64,000 nt of DNA from JBDZVM01 sp040255675. GTDB lineage: Bacteria; Actinomycetota; Actinomycetes; Acidothermales; Acidothermaceae. The DNA lies in assembly GCA_040255675.1 (NCBI GenBank), contig JBDZVM010000003.1:62001-126000 (forward strand), in the 5' to 3' direction. Positions within the stretch are counted from its first letter, which is position 1. Each line of letters opens with the position of its first letter. Positions 62,574 to 64,000 of this stretch are shown here, piece by piece. Below the pieces are notes generated by a model, which was given only the letters and a program-made list of their open reading frames with translations, was not told the origin of the DNA and ran no database searches. Position numbers and translations under genes: made by a program.

Positions 62574-63078
62574 CGAGTCGCGCGCCCCATACCCGTGCGC
62601 GGTCGAGTTCTCCGTCGACGAGCTGATTGCCGCGGACGACGAAACTCCCGACAGGGGCGGCGATCTTTGCGCCACGTTTACGCAACTCGCGCCTGATCTT
62701 GCGTGCCGCGCTGCCAGTAAAGAACCGCGGACCCGCTTGCCGAGTGTCGAACGCCGCCGCACGAACATCCGTTTTTCCCAATGACGCCAGCCATTCGCGC
62801 ACGCCCGGCGCCGCCGCGTCCGGCTCGAGCGAAACATGCGCGTCAGGTTTCGCGGCCATTTGTAGGGCAGCGTCACGGCTCGACGCTCGGCTGAGCCCGT
62901 GTACGTGCGTTGGCGCGCCCACGACGACGAGGTCGACGTCCGCAAGCATGCTGGGCGTCGTCGCGTCATTGGCGCGCATGACTACCGCGTCGCCACTTTC
63001 CCGTATGCCGTCAGCGACAGCCTCGGCGACCTTCCTTGTATTGCCGAACATCGATTCGTAAATAACAGCGGCAGGCAT
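62539..63078 (-). CDS. flavodoxin-like protein
   Basis: 179 residues. AAVIYESMFGNTRKVAEAVADGI is the FMN phosphate-binding loop, VDLVVVGAPTHVHGLSR and GPRFFTGSAARKIRRELRKRG follow, with a small C-terminal Gly/Arg-rich region. An FMN electron carrier or FMN-dependent reductase, partner unknown. Start at ATG 63078 with GGGAGG upstream. The 3' end overlaps the convergent dehydrogenase gene. Confidence 0.88.
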   Translation of the reverse strand: MPAAVIYESMFGNTRKVAEAVADGIRESGDAVVMRANDATTPSMLADVDLVVVGAPTHVHGLSRASSRDAALQMAAKPDAHVSLEPDAAAPGVREWLASLGKTDVRAAAFDTRQAGPRFFTGSAARKIRRELRKRGAKIAAPVGSFVVRGNQLVDGELDRARVWGARLVTNRMSGQPHP

Positions 63079-63209
63079 CGGGTGGGCCTCCCTTGACAAT
63101 CCCGTCAACTAGCTTGCGTCTCAGCGTGCGATGTTCACCCTGCTGCTTGCAGGTGCGAAAGCCCGGCTGGCGCGGGCCCTTAGCCAAGCGATGTGGCACG
63201 ATCGCGAAT

Positions 63210-63659
63210 GTGAGCGAAAATTCAGCGGTGGCGCAGCATGTGCGGCTTCTCACCCTCCTGCGCCGCGTCCGCGACCGGATCGATCGAGAATACGCGCGGC
63301 CGCTCGACGTCGAAGCGCTCGCCCGCGGTGTGCACATGTCGGCCGGGCACCTCAGCCGTCAATTCCGGCTCGCCTACGGCGAATCGCCCTACAGCTATCT
63401 CATGACGCGCCGCATCGAGCGCGCGATGGCGCTGCTGCGTCGTGGCGACCTCAGCGTCACCGAGGTGTGTTTCGCCGTCGGCTGCTCGTCGCTCGGCACC
63501 TTCAGCAGCCGCTTCACCGAACTCGTCGGCGTCGCGCCCAGCGTTTACCGAAAGCGCTCACCTGACGCGACGGCGGGAATGCCACCATGCGTGGCGAAAC
63601 AAGTGACCAGACCGATCAGGAATCGAGAAGCGCCGGCCGCAGTCTCGCGGTTAGCGTGA
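63210..63659 (+). CDS. AraC-family transcriptional regulator
   Basis: 149 residues, only the DNA-binding part: two helix-turn-helix motifs (LDVEALARGVHMSAGHLSRQFRLAYGESPYSYLMTRRIERAMALLRRGDLSVTEVCFAVGCSSLGTFSSRFTELVGVAPSVYRKR). No effector domain, so a short stand-alone form. GTG at 63210 is used; an open frame upstream to 63093 is not needed. It overlaps the VOC gene by a GTGA-like junction, suggesting it regulates it. Confidence 0.85.
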   Translation: MSENSAVAQHVRLLTLLRRVRDRIDREYARPLDVEALARGVHMSAGHLSRQFRLAYGESPYSYLMTRRIERAMALLRRGDLSVTEVCFAVGCSSLGTFSSRFTELVGVAPSVYRKRSPDATAGMPPCVAKQVTRPIRNREAPAAVSRLA

Positions 63660-63664
63660 CCGTC

Positions 63665-64000
63665 ATGGACATCACCATTCACGCGAGCTTCCTGCCCGTC
63701 ACTGACCCCGAGGAGTCGCTGGCCTTCTATCGAGACGTGCTCGGCTTCGAGGTACGGCTCGACGTCGGGAAGGGCACCATGCGCTGGATCACGGTCGGCC
63801 CCGCGAATCAGCCGGAGACATCGATCGTCTTGAGTCCGCCTGCCGCGAATCCGGGGCTCACCGAAGACGAACGCGACACCATCGCCGAGATGATGGCCAA
63901 GGGCACCTTCGCGATGCTCCTCTTGGCAACCAAAGACCTCGACAGCACGTTCGAGCGGATCCAAGGCAACGACGTCGAGATCGTCCAGGAGCCGACCGAT
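63665..64000 (+). CDS. VOC-family (glyoxalase/bleomycin-resistance-like) protein, 5' part
   Basis: 112 codons open to the window end. MDITIHASFLPVTDPEESLAFYRDVLGFEVRLDV, a WITVG strand and the second half-domain start LLLATKDLDSTFERIQGNDVEIVQEP are the VOC beta-alpha-beta-beta-beta pattern. Metal and substrate unknown. A GTG at 63656 overlapping the AraC stop is an alternative start. The C-terminus is cut by the window. Confidence 0.85.
   Translation, partial: MDITIHASFLPVTDPEESLAFYRDVLGFEVRLDVGKGTMRWITVGPANQPETSIVLSPPAANPGLTEDERDTIAEMMAKGTFAMLLLATKDLDSTFERIQGNDVEIVQEPTD

Overview
The window is high-GC DNA from an actinobacterium (class Actinomycetes). The diagnostic evidence is a complete Pup-proteasome locus, RbpA, the PafBC regulators, the Lnt-Ppm1 pair, HelY and DUF3866. 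I cannot name the genus. The 5' end cuts trmI and the 3' end cuts a VOC-family gene. One run of 100 N (18312-18411) interrupts a 24-bp direct repeat.

Layout. 1-21225 is the pupylation/proteasome region: trmI (partial), a ferredoxin, the ATPase ring gene arc, two Pro-rich exported proteins, a NUDIX hydrolase, dop, tenA, pup, prcB-prcA, a 76-aa unknown, pafA, two FKBP isomerases, a DUF3866 protein, pafB-pafC, a zinc-ribbon protein, tatA-tatC and helY. 21230-27813 holds a 5'-3' exonuclease, an acyl-CoA dehydrogenase, a CAP-domain exported protein, lnt-ppm1 and rbpA. 27954-31484 is a sugar-acid unit: a D-2-hydroxyacid dehydrogenase divergent from iclR-eda-kdgK. 31570-33648 is a secreted GH16 beta-glucanase behind a clear promoter with a LacI/CebR-like palindrome.

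33737-41490 holds housekeeping and regulatory genes (DUF1345, cyclophilin, CGNR protein, diguanylate cyclase, folE, DUF2231 protein, ArsR-like regulator) and an ECF sigma/anti-sigma operon. That operon is divergent from a two-gene exported-protein operon. The two start sites share near-identical promoter elements so close to the start codons that both mRNAs look leaderless.

41537-51054 is a compact selenocysteine island: selD, a DUF318-type permease overlapping selD by 4 nt, tRNA-Sec (UCA), selA, selB and a formate dehydrogenase alpha subunit with an in-frame UGA (Sec187) followed by a SECIS-like hairpin. A YaaH/GPR1-like membrane protein follows where electron-transfer subunits would be expected. 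51094-64000 holds asparaginase, xthA, metE with an unusual C-terminal Cys domain, a stress/anaerobiosis-type set (DUF2249, zinc alcohol dehydrogenase, universal stress protein, cation P-type ATPase), a lipoprotein deacetylase, a second alcohol dehydrogenase, a flavodoxin-like protein, an AraC-type regulator and the cut VOC protein.

The most promising items are the mirror-image ECF promoters and their uncharacterised operon, the permease built into the selenium operon, the orphan Sec-formate dehydrogenase, and the MetE fusion.
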